This document shows positions 37,080 through 49,650 of a stretch of DNA of 64,000 nt, piece after piece. The stretch lies in NCBI GenBank assembly GCA_036785705.1, contig JAWUZG010000016.1, positions 1,178,001 to 1,242,000 of the forward strand, written 5' to 3'. The notes beneath the pieces are model-generated. The model had not been told where the DNA came from, did not search any database, and saw only the letters and a list, made by a program, of their open reading frames with translations. Position numbers and translations under genes: made by a program. How positions within the stretch are numbered: the first letter of the stretch is position 1; each line of letters opens with the position of its first letter. This DNA comes from Acanthornis magna. Lineage: Eukaryota > Chordata > Aves > Passeriformes > Acanthizidae.

Positions 37080-40000
37080 GGCCACTGGCATATTTTCATG
37101 GAAACACACAAGTATCACATTCTTGACAGCTACACTTGCTTTTGGGGCTGGGATGAGCAATTACCCTGACAAATTGTGCTTGGCAAACTGAAATAAACAG
37201 GCACCTTTGCCAGACTGTTCCTACCACGGCATTATCCTCCTCTCCACCATCGCAGTCTCACTGACTGTCCTCCACTGTCGCTGAGTTACTGTCACTCCTG
37301 TCTGAGAAAGTGAAAATATGCCAGCATTGATCCCACATGTGCTCATAACACTTCAGACTCCCTAAGACCACAGAGAATTTTAACCACTATATGGAATTAA
37401 ATTGGATCTGGTGAGAGTTTGGGGCCCATCTATTTCTTTAGGTACAGACACCTTTCTCCAGAATTTAGTCCCTCTCCACTGTGCTGGCTGGGAGCAGAAC
37501 AGGATTCCCAGTATGCTCCATTTCAGTGGGGCTCAGCCAAGATTCTGCCTGTGAGCAAGTCCCTGACTGTGATGGCAGAGATTTTGTCTGGACTGAAATG
37601 GTGGATTATTTTTCAGGATGCAGAAAAAAAAATCCTGGAGTATGTCATACATTTGATTCAGTTGCAAAGGTTGAGAATAACATGTTTATTCTAAAATTAT
37701 GATAATTATTCTGCAGTCTGGGGATTTGGAGAAAAATAGAGAAATGTTCACATCCAGGACATCCCCTCTGACACTAAAGGTGACAGGTGGGTTGTTTTGG
37801 CCCTTGCTCCAATTCCTTCTGTTAACAGATAACAATTCCTGAAAGAATTTCCTTACACTCCAACCCGCTTGACTGCTTTGCTTTCCTGAGCCATGCAAAG
37901 CAGAGAGGCAGAGAACCCCAGGCTGAGATGTCTACCACTGCCAAAGGACTGTGGATAAATCCCTGAGTCTGTGTAACATCTGGTGGAAAATAAACTGGGG
38001 TGAGGCAGGCGATAAGAGTGACAGCTTTTGACAGCCCTTTCCAGGCTTAAGCTCTACAAACTCAACCTACATGCAATTCCTTCCGAAATGCAGAGGTAGA
38101 AATGCTCCATATCAGGTCCAAGAGCAGTGATGGGGTTGTCAGCATACCCTGAGCCTCAGCTGAAACCAGAGGCAAGGCAAATATCTTGGACAAGTTACCA
38201 TTCCCATAATGGTAGAGGTGTGTAATTTTCTGCTGGGGAAGCCACTTGGAGGATTTTTTTTCCTCAAGATAAATTCATGCTTACTGTGTCAAAGACAGCA
38301 ATGTAAGAAATATCCTCTTTTTCCAGCCACAAGAGAGAAGCAGCTGTGAGCAGAAGCCCACAAATGCCAGGTGCTCAGCACCCTCTTTAACTTCTGGGTT
38401 TTTATGATCAAAACAAGATTCATGATGTCCTATTCCCAGTTAGCTTTACTGAAGTAGAAGTGAAAGGTTGATGTTTCCAATAAATGGCACTAACACCCAT
38501 TGCACATCAATGATACAGAAATGGAAGCCATGAAAAAATTTTGAAGGGCTGGAAGGAAATAAGACTGTAGCTTAAAAAAGGGGCAAAGAGCAGCTACGGA
38601 GAGCACACAGAAATAAAAATCAGTCTGTATTTTTCTCCGTGAATTATGAACTGGTGCAATGATGCCACAGGAATTCTGATGTGCCTCTGGCCTTCAGGCA
38701 TTTTCATTCTATTCCTGTAGTTTTGTCTCTGTAAACTCATACCAGCAGTTCTGTAGAAATGTTTTGCTGACACCATGTGCAAGGAGAAAATGGTAGGAGA
38801 GTCACACTCACTGCCTATTCTTTCACGTTACTGTCTCCCACCTCTCCCAAAATGCAGTTTTATGACGCAAATTCAGAGCTGAAAGTTTGTGACTTGTGTA
38901 TGATGTAAAAATTCAGGGACTAAAAATAATGCTGAGTCAATGAAATCATGATGGGGTGGTGGTTTGGCAGGTTTTTTTGGGAGGGACATTGTTTTGTTTT
39001 GTTTGTTTTTTCTTTCAAAATTCTTCTAGCTGGGATCGTTCTCTAAAATTTTCCAGAAGGTTGGAATTCGGTTCTATTTCTCATTACACACAAGATTTCC
39101 ACCCCATCTTGTCTGACTGAATATTAATTTGCTCATATTTTATGAACATACAGTAGCATTGACTGATAAGCTCTACTGAAGACTTTCAAGCACTAAATCT
39201 GGTGGAAGGCAGAAAACGAGGGTAACTCTTAGGATTTGGGTTACAAAAACACCTCCCTGGGGACTCAGGAACCACATTCTCATTTGTGTAAGGACGGATG
39301 CTGATGTCCCTCTACTTTGGTACTGATGTAGTTTGTTAATTTAGGTGCAGAGTTTCTCTCCTGCTCAGAGGTCTCATTTATTGACATGACACCAGTCCTT
39401 ATTTGCTTCTGGAGGTTGTGCTGGGCACAGCTCACTGAGCATCACAAACCCCTCTGGTCACTGCTGGTGCTTCACACTGGGGGGAAGTTTGTGGAGACCT
39501 TGATCTCTGGTGGCCATAACTCTCAAATCCAACACTTTCCACACCAACACAAACTCCTCCTTAGAAAAGAGAAAACACAACATGCAGAAGAAGTTGCACT
39601 GCTGAAACACTGGGTATTTAAATCTTAATCGTCTTGGAGACAGAGTGAAGTCCCTGTAACTTTCTGATATCACAAACTGCAGCACCTCCCTCACATGACA
39701 AAAACTGCACCGTGGCTCAGCTAGCTGCTCTCACCCTGTTTTCCTTCCAGCCCTGCAGTGCTTCACAACTCAGCAGCAGCAGGTGAATGCACAGCCTTGC
39801 GCTGACAGCAGCCCAGAAGTGAGACTCACATCCAGCAACCAGAGGAACAAAACATGCCACCAGTATTTATTAACATAGCCCTGTAAATCAAACCAGTCTG
39901 CCTGTCTGGTGTCTTGTCCAGAAATTATTGCCTCATTCATCTCAGCCATATTAAGCAGGCCACATTTATCAAGGTTGCATAAAAAGAGATATATAAAGAC

Positions 40001-40695
40001 TATTCCTGGACAATAGTTACATGCAGGGATTGTGCCTACAGCTACTGCCCATTTTGCAGGGATGCACAAGTTTGACATTGCCATGTTGTATAGAAAGAGA
40101 GGGAAAAGGTGCTTAGCTTTGTGTAAGTGTACAGGCAGGGATACAAAAAACTCAGAGGTGAAAGTCAGAAAAACTTCAAAACTTAATGGCACAGGTTGAA
40201 ACACAATAAACTCAAAGACCTTCCTGTGTCTGTGTGAATATTTGGTAAAGATTTTGTGCAACTGCATCAGGTAACAACAATATCCTCTCTATCCTCCCAG
40301 TATGTTACTGGGAGCAGGGAGCTGTACCGAACATGCGTTGTCAGAAACACCTTTGTTTTCTGCCATTCACTCATTTGCCAAAGCGATCATCATCAATGCT
40401 TTAATTTGGAAAAACTTCCATCAGAGCACAGGCTGCATTTCACTGGATCCAGCTGTCAAGCACTTTCCCATTCCTGGCTGCTTGATGCACAGACGCCTCA
40501 GGAGTCTTTTCATCTCCTTGAATGAAGACATGGACGTTTTTTCCACTGACCACTTTACCAAAGTCAGTAGGTCCAGGGCAAATATTTGAAGCTTTCTGCT
40601 CCCTTTTACCATTCAGTTGTTATCTTCGAAATCAAATACAAACAAATGCAAAATGATCAACACTATAAAATGAAATGATATTTCTCTTCCTGTGA
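37080..40695. other. Intergenic sequence
   Basis: Includes a TTTTG-type run at about 38990-39013. The longest minus-strand frame starting from ATG in the window (39770-40267, 165 codons) has no recognisable domain and a patchy composition, and is not called as a gene. Confidence 0.35.
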
Positions 40696-40699
40696 TTGC

Positions 40700-40850
40700 T
40701 ATAAGGTCTAGTACACAGCTGGACTCTGTCAGAGTGGTGTATTATTGTGCTGGGCAGTGCACAGGCACCCAGAGAGTCCCTGCCTCTGGGAGTTCCCACA
40801 CTGAGACACAACCTTTTTCTCAAAGAATTTATAGTCTAATCAGAAAAAAC
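40700..40850 (+). mobile_element. Ancient SINE-like remnant
   Basis: The blocks gtgctgggcagtgcac, agagagtccctgcctctggg and atttatagtctaat follow the order of an old amniote interspersed repeat that reads ...cagtccctgcccc...gcttacagtctaa. Divergence is high and the family is uncertain. Confidence 0.4.
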
Positions 40851-40859
40851 AGAGGAAGG

Positions 40860-42755
40860 TTGGAAAATGGGGGTAGCAGCTTCTTGTGAATACATATCGC
40901 TAGAGCTTGTTCACAGAGAAAGTCTGCCAAACTGTTTTAATTATTTTCTTTATTAAAAGTGGATATGAAAATGGGTGCTTTAAAAATGGATGTTTAAAAA
41001 AATCGTTGCTTAAAAAATTAATCTTTTTTATCTACTTGAAAAAAGTTATACCAGGAGGCAGTGCAATTGCCTCTGGGAAAATTTTCCTATGTTGTTTAGA
41101 CATCACCATGAAAAACACAGTATAAAACTTTTCATTTCCAAGATGGTCAAAATTACATGGGTAAGAAGACATGCTAGTGAGTACTTGTAAATATAATATT
41201 TAGGAAATTTTTCCTTTAGAATTGTTGAATATTTTTACTAACTCTTTCTTTTTTTTTACCCACTTCACTGTCTGTAACCCCAGTTTGACCTAGTCACTAC
41301 CTATATGTTTTGGATGACAGAATAAATGTTAAAAACCTGTAGTTCTTCAGAGATAGATTTTCCATACATCACTGTCATAACCTTTAGGCCTGAGAGCCAA
41401 CAAACCTCTAGAGCTTTCTGGAGACAGTTATATCATTAGAAATCTAAACATCCCAGACCCCCAAGACAGGTGTCTCTGGTGATGACGGGTAAAGCTATTA
41501 TATCTTAAACCACTCCCTGCTCCATGCTCAGATAATATTAATATGAATGGTCAAAGCAGAGCAATTTGGGGAATAAATTACAACACAAAGGCTCTGTGTT
41601 GCATGTGTGCTGTTGTGGGACATTCCTGTGAACTGGATTATTTCTGAAAGGAAAACTCCGCTTTAACATGAAACGTTCAGTCTTCTGATATTTTCTGTAT
41701 TAAACTAAGAATCAGATATTAAAATTGCATGTGTGTGTGTTGCTAAGTGTGGGACAGAGGGAGGGAAGCCTCGTGAAAGCTGATAGTCCCAGGCAGGGGA
41801 TGCAGGAGAAGGAGGGTCAGTTCCTTGCTCTGAACCTGCAGAGATCCCAGTCCATGCTTTGGCTGTGGACCCAGCCTGGCACATGGATCTTTTGATGGTT
41901 TCCTCAACCACAAATCCCCAAAAAAGGCTAGAGAAAGACAAGGGCTGACTCTGTAGGCCTTTTACTGTGTTAATCTCTTGAGTTATGGCTGTTGCGGCAC
42001 CTCTATATCCCCCTGTATTGCTGTGCTGAGGTGCTGGGGAATGTTTCCCAGCACACTGAAATCTGCAGGTGTGCACCCACCGGAGAAATGGGGGAAAAGA
42101 CAGGACAAGAGAAAGCTTAGAAAAGAGAAGGAATTGATTAGGTCCTAACTGTTTCATTGCATGAAATATGCACGTGGTATTTAATGCATATAAACATCAT
42201 ATATTCACAATAGCGGCTAGCTCTTGCCCATGGCCACTGTACACAACCGGAAGAAATGAGAAAGGAATTGTGTGAAATGGAGGGAGGGCAAAGCACCTCA
42301 ACAGCCTGCTGGGAACTGTGGAGTCTCTTTTGCAGAAAGGGTTTAAATATGGGCAAAGCAAACGTTTCATGAAGCATTTTCAGACACTGGTGAATGTCTC
42401 TTCAACAGCAGTGCTCTCCAGAGGATCTCCTGAAGCTCCTTCTGACACATCATTTCTACCTCTTGACGTTTTGGTTCTTTTGACAATCTCATCCCTGCAC
42501 TGTGGAGTCCCAGATCAGTCCAACACTTGCCCAGAAAGTGGAGAGAAGATGCTAAATCCCAGCAGAGCCTGTTTGCTGCAGTGTGACACCAAAGAGCTGC
42601 CTGGCTCCTGACCCCGAGCTGAGCCTGCCTCGGGCTGTGCCATGGGGATCCTTCCACGACTTGGGTGCCTCTGCACCGCTTCCCCATCCTTCAGTGATGT
42701 TGCACTGCACGCAGGAGGGGAGGGAAGCAACAAATATGTTTTCTAGTTGTGTCCA
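40860..42755. other. Intergenic sequence
   Basis: An A/T-rich run at 40960-41060 with repeated taaaaa motifs, and a short GT run near 41730. Nothing else was recognised. Confidence 0.35.
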
Positions 42756-42759
42756 CAGC

Positions 42760-42850
42760 AAATAAATCACTGCGTATGAATTATGGAGCGAGATGGGGTA
42801 CACAGCGTGATACCGCTGTTATAAATGCCGGGGTTATTAGTTATGCTGGG
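42760..42850. promoter_or_regulatory. Short CpG-retaining element
   Basis: Four CpGs lie within 70 bases (gcgtatgaattatggagcga, acagcgtgataccgctg, atgccggggttattag) next to TAAT-type cores. This is unusual against the CpG-poor surroundings. Function is unknown. Confidence 0.2.
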
Positions 42851-42859
42851 ATGCTGGAG

Positions 42860-44655
42860 GAGACAAATCAGTGTGGATGGAGTGTGGATGTGCAGCACAG
42901 AGATTAGGGATGATGGATTACTGTTGCCTGTCTCTGGGATGGCAGCACTGGCTGAGATTTGTGTGTGGTCAGGGAGCACCACAGCCAGAGAGGCAAAACC
43001 CACGGGAGTGGGGGAGATCCCTTGGCATTATGTGGGTGGTCATGAAGGGATGCACAGAAACCAGGATTCACCCTTGTTTCTTATTTCCTGCTGCTCTGAG
43101 CAAGAAATGGAATTGAAAATGCAAGCCTGTGCAGCAGCAGCTCTCTCAGGGGTGGCTGTGAGTAAGTGACAGGTATAAATTGTAGCCCCTGCAAGCAGTT
43201 AGGAGGCCCGTGGGAATAAGAGGTATCATAACATGAAAATGAAGGTCAGCTACAATGCCATGAACATGGAGTGATCGCCCAGTATATTACAGGGTCTTTA
43301 AGAACGAGCAGAAACACTCCATCTTCTGCAGCCATCGAGGGTCAGAGGGCTGCTCAGTGATGCCTGTGAGAGCCAGGGGTGTCTGCAGGATGGGGCAGAG
43401 CCACAAGCCCCCTCCAGGGGTTGAACTCGCTGTGGCTGTCAGGCAGAAGATGTTTGTTTTGGGTGTTTTCCACAGTAGTATACTCTCTGGGATTTAACAA
43501 ACATGGAACAGGAGAGTTGAGGGGAACTGGTGAATCTACCCCAGCAATTAAATCTTAGTCTTTCTGTGATGTTTCTATTCAAATTGTGGTAAAAATAGAA
43601 ATTTTATCATTGCATTGACACAAACACAGCTTATCTTCACTAAGTTATTTCACTAAAATATATTGGAATAAAAATATGAAACCAGAAAAAGCAATAGAGC
43701 ATTTACATAGATCTTACTGCAAAAACACAGCTTGATTTTCAGCCACAGAGATACACATTTTACATTCTTTTTAGTTGTTTTTGTGCTCAAAGAAAAAAAA
43801 GACAACTTTGAAGAGGAGACTTTACCCATTTTTCTAAACTGTTTTCAGGTAAAACATTCAGAAGTGTTTGAGTGACTTAGAAAAGTATTATTTTCTCTTC
43901 AGAAGGGACATGGGCTGTATGGCAATTACTGCCAGGCATGTAATGGGTGATAAAACTGCCTGCAAAGACTTCAGAACAAAAGCAAAACTGGATGAGGACA
44001 GAGCAAGGCCTGTCAGAGACTTTTTACTTGCTAGGACAGGGAATCCAAAGTCACCAGCATGGATCTGGGGACAGTTTGTGGACCCTGCTGTGTGCTCTTG
44101 GGCAGAGGCTGGTGGGCTCAAAGGCAGGTGTGGCAGAGAGCATTTGGCTCTGGCTGTTCCTCACCTTTCTGCACCAATTCCCTGTCTGGGCAGAGGTGGG
44201 AGGTGTGGGAGATAAGCTGCCCTGAGCCCTCACACGCTCTTAATGGATGCTGTCTGTGTGCCAAGGGGTGCCTTGTGCTCAGGGACAGGTACCTGGCACA
44301 GCACAATTGCTAAAATGAGCTCCAGTTGCAGATGTAATGGACGATGTGGACAGAGTCCAAATGGGGAGCTGTAACAGCCACTCAGCGGTGAATTATATCC
44401 CCAAACCCCAAGCAACTTTTGCAGATCTGATGTGTAAAGGACACTTCTCACAGCTGCGGATGAAGAGCCTTCTGGTAACAGCTGAAGTCTCTGGGAAATT
44501 CTGCAGGGATTTTGTGGGCTCTGATCCTTGCTGTACCCTAATTTCCATTCTCTTCACTAGGGCTCTTATGTGGGGAGAGCCTGGTTTAGTTTGCAGTCCA
44601 AACCATACAAAAGGCAAATCATCATCAGCCCCTAGCAGATGTGATGGGCTGATCG
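42860..44655. other. Intergenic sequence
   Basis: Overlapping short frames occur on both strands around 43870-44310, with no domain. No repeat was recognised. Confidence 0.35.
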
Positions 44656-44659
44656 TTAT

Positions 44660-44815
44660 TGAAGATGATGTATTTGGGATTTGTAATTAAAATTAAAGCT
44701 ATTTGCTATAAAACATGTAGAATTTAATTCCTTTCATTAGATATCTTAGGCTAATTGTTGTATCCAGCAGGGAGCAAATAGCATTGTAATTGCTTGATAT
44801 CTCATGCTGGTTTGA
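44660..44815. promoter_or_regulatory. Candidate conserved regulatory block
   Basis: A dense run of homeodomain-type cores (tgtaattaaaattaaagc, gaatttaattcc, ggctaattgttg, gtaattgcttga) lies within 150 bases of non-repetitive sequence. Inferred from composition. Confidence 0.27.
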
Positions 44816-45074
44816 TTAGAAGACGATAAGAATGGGAAAAAAGAGAGATAACTCCAAGAAGAGCTGTATCTTCCTTCCTTTGACTTCTGCTTGGTGCCAA
44901 GCATTTATAAAATAAAATTTTCAAACTGGCTTTCTCTTGCTGTCTCAGTGAGAAGGCTGTTGGGTTGAGCAGTGAAAATTCTGGTTTTGTTTGCCCCTGG
45001 AGAGGTACTGAGTTGAATGGAGCTGTTTTAAGGGTGAGCTTAGAAGGCACTCACTGGTCATGTACAGGAGTCCT

Positions 45075-45155
45075 CATGATTATCGTTTCCATCTGTCTGT
45101 CAGGGAAACTGAGGAACTGAAAGACAAAGTGACATGTCTCATGTCACATAACGCA
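45075..45155 (+). mobile_element. MIR-like SINE remnant
   Basis: attatcgtttccatctgtc...cagggaaactgaggaactga...aaagtgacatgtctcatgtc follows the MIR core order (attatccccattttacagat, gaggaaactgaggc, aagtgacttgcccaaggtca). It is highly diverged. Confidence 0.5.
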
Positions 45156-45779
45156 AAGGCTGACTCCAAAGACCTTTCCATTTCTTCCAGGACATGCAGT
45201 TCTGAAAATGACTGTGTGAAGTTCAGAGAGGTGATGGTTCAGAAAACTCTGCTTGACTCCCAGTATGGCACAAGCCAAAGAGTCTTGGCTGGGGACCTGT
45301 GGCTTACACTGGAGGAACCCAAAGTGCTGCAGCATGCTGATGGATGTGAAGGGAAAAAGTGAGGTGAGCAGACAAGACTGGTAGAATTTCACTTATTGAT
45401 GGGAATTTGAAGACTGACCACAGAGGGAAACCTTTCCATGGAAACCATAAAGGCAGGGAAGTTGTCTTTGTGCCAGAGACTCACAGGCCTTGGGAAAGGG
45501 AAAACAGCAGCCTCTCCAGCCTCTTCTTTCAGTCTATAACATGAGATTTCCCACATTCCCCAGTACAATCATTGATAAAATTATCAGTTGGTGAGCCCAG
45601 CTCAGTCAGCCACCTGCATGTCACTTCATCCTCATCAGTGTGCAGCTCGAAGCCTGTGCAGGAAACTCCAGCCCCCAGCAATGACCCTTTCATTAAAAGT
45701 CTGGCCATGCACGGCCCTGTCACGATGCAAGAGGCAGGTCACACATCAGTCTTTTAAAGGTGTTTTTATGGTGCTTGCT

Positions 45780-45895
45780 GCTTCGGACTCTGAGCACCTC
45801 GTAATCTTTATTAACACCCTCTTCTCAACATTTCTACAAGGTAAGAAAATGCCACTGCCTTGATTTTTTTGGGTGAGGAATAGAGGTCGACTCAC
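45780..45895 (+). mobile_element. MIR-like SINE remnant
   Basis: gagcacctcgtaatctttat, cacaa-like spacing and acaaggtaagaaaatgccac then gggtgaggaatagaggt match the order of the old amniote repeat reading cacctc.caatctttaat...gtgaggtaggg...gatggggaactgagg. It lies 600 bases from the preceding remnant in the same orientation. Confidence 0.45.
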
Positions 45896-46190
45896 AGCAT
45901 CCTTCAGGTACTGCAGATATCTTCTGACCCTACACCAAAGCCCACGTATCCCTGCAAGCATCCAAGTTTTGCACCTGGGCAGGTAATCTCAGGTTCAAGG
46001 AGTTAATGAAATTCATAGCCAGGGCTGAAATCAACTCTGTAAAAACTCTGAAGAGCAAAGTCTGAAGAGCTGGTATTTAACCAGAAAAAGGTGCTGGAGG
46101 CAGGATCATGGCGCATGCTCAGAGCGCACAGATTCCCAAAGCAGCTGTGCAGGGATGCACCAATCCCCAGCTGCACCCTGCAAGTGGAGC

Positions 46191-46254
46191 TGTGACACAG
46201 GATGTGTGTGGTGGCACAGGGTGTGTGGTGGCACAGGGTGTGTGGTGACACAGG
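46191..46254. repeat. 17-bp minisatellite, about 3.5 copies
   Basis: The unit tggtggcacagggtgtg is repeated with small changes, starting at tgtgacacaggatgtg and ending at gtggtgacacagg. Confidence 0.85.
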
Positions 46255-46754
46255 CTGAAAGCAGGCTCTGGGAAGGGATCTCTTCTGCCTCCGCCACTGT
46301 GTTAAAACTGGGCTTTGCTGATGGTTTTCAAAAACTTTGTGATTGGGGAAATTTTCTTTGGTGTCTTTGAATATTTAGTATTTATTCTTCTTCTGCACTC
46401 ATTTTTAGTTTACAAAGAGAATTGCCACTGGGTTTTTCCAGCCCTTTCTACGTGGTGACAATCTCCTATTAGAGGTTTTTTCCATCTGTGCTGCCAGCTC
46501 TGACTGGTTTTTGCTAATAGAGGTGTGCAGGCACCTTCTGTGCCTTCTGCTTTTAACTGTTTTAAATAATCTACACACACACGCACTTTAAATAAGCTTC
46601 ACGTACATGAATTTTGTCCATGGTAAATGTGGCTTTTAAGTCCAAACCCCAAACCTACAGCTAGCTGCGCTGCACCAGGCTATATTAAGCCCATCTAAGC
46701 GAGACTTTTTCTAGCGAGCAGAAGGGGGAAAAGTCTCTGTGGCTGTTGTACTGT

Positions 46755-46850
46755 CAGCTTTCCTATCCAATTTAATTAGTTCTGTGAAGCTCCTTGACTA
46801 AATTTGCATATAATTTATTCTCCCCTCCCTTTCCTTGTTATGTGTGTTAA
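46755..46850. promoter_or_regulatory. Octamer/homeodomain-rich block upstream of candidate exon
   Basis: A perfect POU octamer ATTTGCAT lies at 46802-46809 and is followed by ataattta. The block also has a ccaatttaattag (CCAAT plus TAATTA-type core). It ends about 15 bases before the candidate exon at 46865 and could be an enhancer or a promoter. Confidence 0.27.
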
Positions 46851-46864
46851 TTATTTTCGTGCAG

Positions 46865-46953
46865 CACGCTCAGGGCCCGCGGATGAAGGCAGATCTGGGC
46901 GAACATCTCTGCCCGCGGCAGGTGCTCACCCCAGGGAAGCACGGCCGTGAAAG
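46865..46953 (+). other. Candidate exon A of an unrecognised plus-strand gene
   Basis: An 89-bp CpG-rich segment (nine CpGs including 46956) follows an acceptor-like ttattttcgtgcag and ends GTGAAAG|gtacgg. One frame is open: HAQGPRMKADLGEHLCPRQ and on to HGRE, leaving phase 2. That phase is completed by candidate exon B 877 bases downstream. An ATG lies inside with a weak Kozak context. The product is not recognised. Confidence 0.25.
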
Positions 46954-47829
46954 GTACGGGAGGAGGGAATTCTGGATGAGAAATCCAAAGTTAGGCAAGA
47001 CTGAAAGGCAAGCACAGAGCAGTGGGAAACTGCTGGCAGTCTGGGTCTTCTATGAGTTTCTGCAGACAAGAACAGACGGAAATGATGGAAGAGTGGCTTT
47101 ATGGAAGTGGGTTTACAAAACCAGATTCTATTCTAACTTAAGGGTCAATCCTGTGTCGGTCCCTTTGGGACTCTAAGCTGGAGTACACAGACAAGGCTTT
47201 AAGAGAAATAAAGCTGTGGCTCTACCTTAAAGTGTTTTTTTGGGTTGCTCACGGGGTGTGCCAAGGCTTTGCCTGGGTGCAGCCTGTCAGAGGAGGGAGC
47301 AGTGCTGGGGACACTGGGGACAGCGGTATGAGATGTGACCACCAAAGACAGTGAGAGGGACAAAACCAGCTGTAAGTTGAAGACTGATGATCCTGTCATT
47401 GCTGTTGGGGCTGCTGGAGCAATAACAGCCCTCCCTCAAATCCCAAGGGCTGAGGTGAAACCTGCAGAAAGCACTTTTGTTTATTTGTTAGATAAAGATA
47501 CAAGAAGTTAAAAGCTGAGAGTTTTACACCTGTGTCTAAAAGCACACCGGTCATCAATCAGGAGTGAGTTTCCCAAGTTCCCCTTCTTCTCCTTTGGAAG
47601 AGAAGGAGGGTGCTACTGCCTGGTCACAGGACAGGGCCAGCAGTGACCACAGGCTCCAGCTCACAGGTCCTCTGGCTGCTTCTGTTCTTGTGAGAAAATG
47701 AAAAACAAAAACTAAATTTAAAAAAATCTGCTTACATACTGATAGAATAGCAGATATTCTTCTCCCGCTTGATTATAAAACCTAGGTTTATCTCCACCTT
47801 TCCCTTTACATTTATTTATTTGCTTACAG

Positions 47830-48014
47830 GGACACGGAGGAATTTCAGATCAGCACCCTCCTTCTCTGTGTGGTGGAGCCCTGGTTTGATGAGACGAGGA
47901 AGGGGACTGCTCACTGCTCTGCTGTGCATCCAAATGAAGATAGCAGCAATCTAGTTCTGCATGATAAGCATAAAAATTGGTCATTTTATGCTAGATCATC
48001 TCCTGTTGTGCAAG
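47830..48014 (+). other. Candidate exon B of an unrecognised plus-strand gene
   Basis: A 185-bp segment lies between a strong acceptor (tttatttatttgcttacag with a long pyrimidine-rich lead) and a good donor (GTGCAAG|gtaaaa). With one base completing the codon begun in exon A it is open for 61 codons, starting DTEEFQISTLLLCVVEPWF and ending KNWSFYARSSPVVQ. It has acidic and basic patches, one short hydrophobic stretch and no known motif. The phase match with exon A has a one-in-three chance of being accidental. Confidence 0.27.
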
Positions 48015-48339
48015 GTAAAATGGTTTCACATCTCTGTATGCCAGAGGCAGAACCACTTAAACACAGTCCAGAGGAATATTTTGGTATTCCCCCCAAGTAA
48101 TGACATTACTGATAAATACCAACTATCTTGGCCAGTGGTTTCTACTAAATTTATCAGTGGAGAAACAGTTTGTGGGAGCTATTGCATCTTGAATTTGTTA
48201 TTAATCCATCTGTACAGCTATGCTGTCCCTCCATAGTGAATGTTAGCTCTGGGAATTTTCAGAGTGGACACAGGAAATATTTCATCTGGAAGGCACAGAT
48301 TGTTGGCTAAATAAACCTTCCCCAGGAAAGCATTTGGAT

Positions 48340-48410
48340 AATCATAGAATCATAGTAAGGTTTAAGTTGGAAGGGACCTTAAAGATCATATAGTTCCAAC
48401 CCCCAATGAG
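48340..48410 (-). mobile_element. CR1 LINE 3' terminal fragment (short)
   Basis: atcatagaatcatagtaagg, aagttggaagggaccttaaa and gatcatatagttccaacccc are the reversed CR1 terminus. Only about 70 bases remain. Confidence 0.88.
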
Positions 48411-48499
48411 AATAGGGGTAGAGGAATGGGGAAATCTGCTTCCAGACACAAAGAGGGAATTTACTTTAAATTCCTCAGCCAGTAGACCAGAGATTTTTA

Positions 48500-48760
48500 A
48501 CATATGACATGAGCAAATGATTCTCTTTTTTTTGAGTGCTTTGTTTACTGCGTAATTTAAAGGAAATTTTTTGTCACCCTTTGATACATAATTGAATTTT
48601 TATAGTGCTGTTAATAAAAATGTACATCAAATGTGACAATTATTATTCTTCAATGGATTTTTATATTATTTCAGTCAGAGAGAGATATGAGAAAGCATTA
48701 AGGATAACTAAAGATGTATTCTGAAATAATTTCCTTGATTTAGTACTTCTTAAAACTGGT
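48500..48760. promoter_or_regulatory. Candidate conserved regulatory block
   Basis: AT-rich non-repetitive sequence with ttgtttactgcgtaatttaa, atacataattgaattttta and ctgttaataaaaatg cores. Call based on composition. Confidence 0.25.
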
Positions 48761-49429
48761 GAAATTGTTGGATGTCTTCACTACCTCTGTGATGTAACTC
48801 TGGATTTTCAGAGAGTCGATATGTTTTAACAATCGTAAAAGAGGGGCCAATCCTGCAGTCATTTTCAGGTAAAAATCCCATTTGTTACCAAGGGAGTTTT
48901 GTCAGGGTAGGGGAGACAGCTGCATCAAGATGCATAAATGTATGTAAAAAAAAATGTCAGTTCCAGTATGTCATTTGTTTGAGTGTTGAAAACAGCATTA
49001 TCCTTTCATGTCCCATATAGTGAGGCAGTAAATCATTTTTAAAAGGTTTGGAGATAAAGAAAAATACATTTGACCCTTTGTGCTTGAACCTGGCCCTTTA
49101 CTTAAGTCACTGCCTAGGTTTCTGGGGGACATGCCACAGAAAAATCTGCAGAATTTCCTTGTGACCATGAGTGGAACCACAGCTCAAATCACTAAAACTT
49201 GCCTTTATACTTCATGAGATATAAACTGATGGGGCTCAAAATATTTTTTTCTTGTCTTTGTTATTCGTGGGGAAAAAAACTGGGCACATTAAACATCTGA
49301 CTTTGAATTTATTAGGGACAGCAGTTTCCAGCTGAAGCTTTTCTTAAAAGTATATTTATCCTTTGAAGAAGAAATGGCATTATTTCCGGAATGTAGAAAA
49401 TGATGATTTAAATATGTTTTCGGATAATG

Positions 49430-49650
49430 GAACCACTTTGTTAATGAACAGTAATTTTCTGACTACCTCTGGAGGAATTAAGCTCATGGATTATATAATA
49501 CATCTGTGAAAGCTTATCTGATCGCCCAGTAATTGTGACCTCATTGTGAGTTGTGCAATTAAGCATTAAGCTCCTATTTGGCACCACAATTAATTGTGTT
49601 TTACTTTTCTGATACGCTCCTTGACGGTAGGGAGCGAAATTACCGATGAC
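49430..49650. promoter_or_regulatory. Candidate conserved element with a perfect 14-bp TAATTA palindrome
   Basis: CACAATTAATTGTG at 49585-49598 is a perfect palindrome around a TAATTA homeodomain core. It is flanked by ttgtgcaattaagcattaag and a CpG-retaining stretch (gatacgctccttgacggtag, gcgaaattaccgatg) at 49610-49650. A minus frame of 86 codons crosses the block but shows no domain; I read the block as regulatory rather than coding. Confidence 0.33.

Noticed and set aside
39770..40267. 165-codon minus-strand frame
   Set aside because: No recognisable domain, no Kozak or splice support, and hydrophobic and polar parts are scattered as in random AT-rich DNA.
41705..42157. 150-codon minus-strand frame
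   Set aside because: No domain or splice support; composition like the surrounding intergenic DNA.
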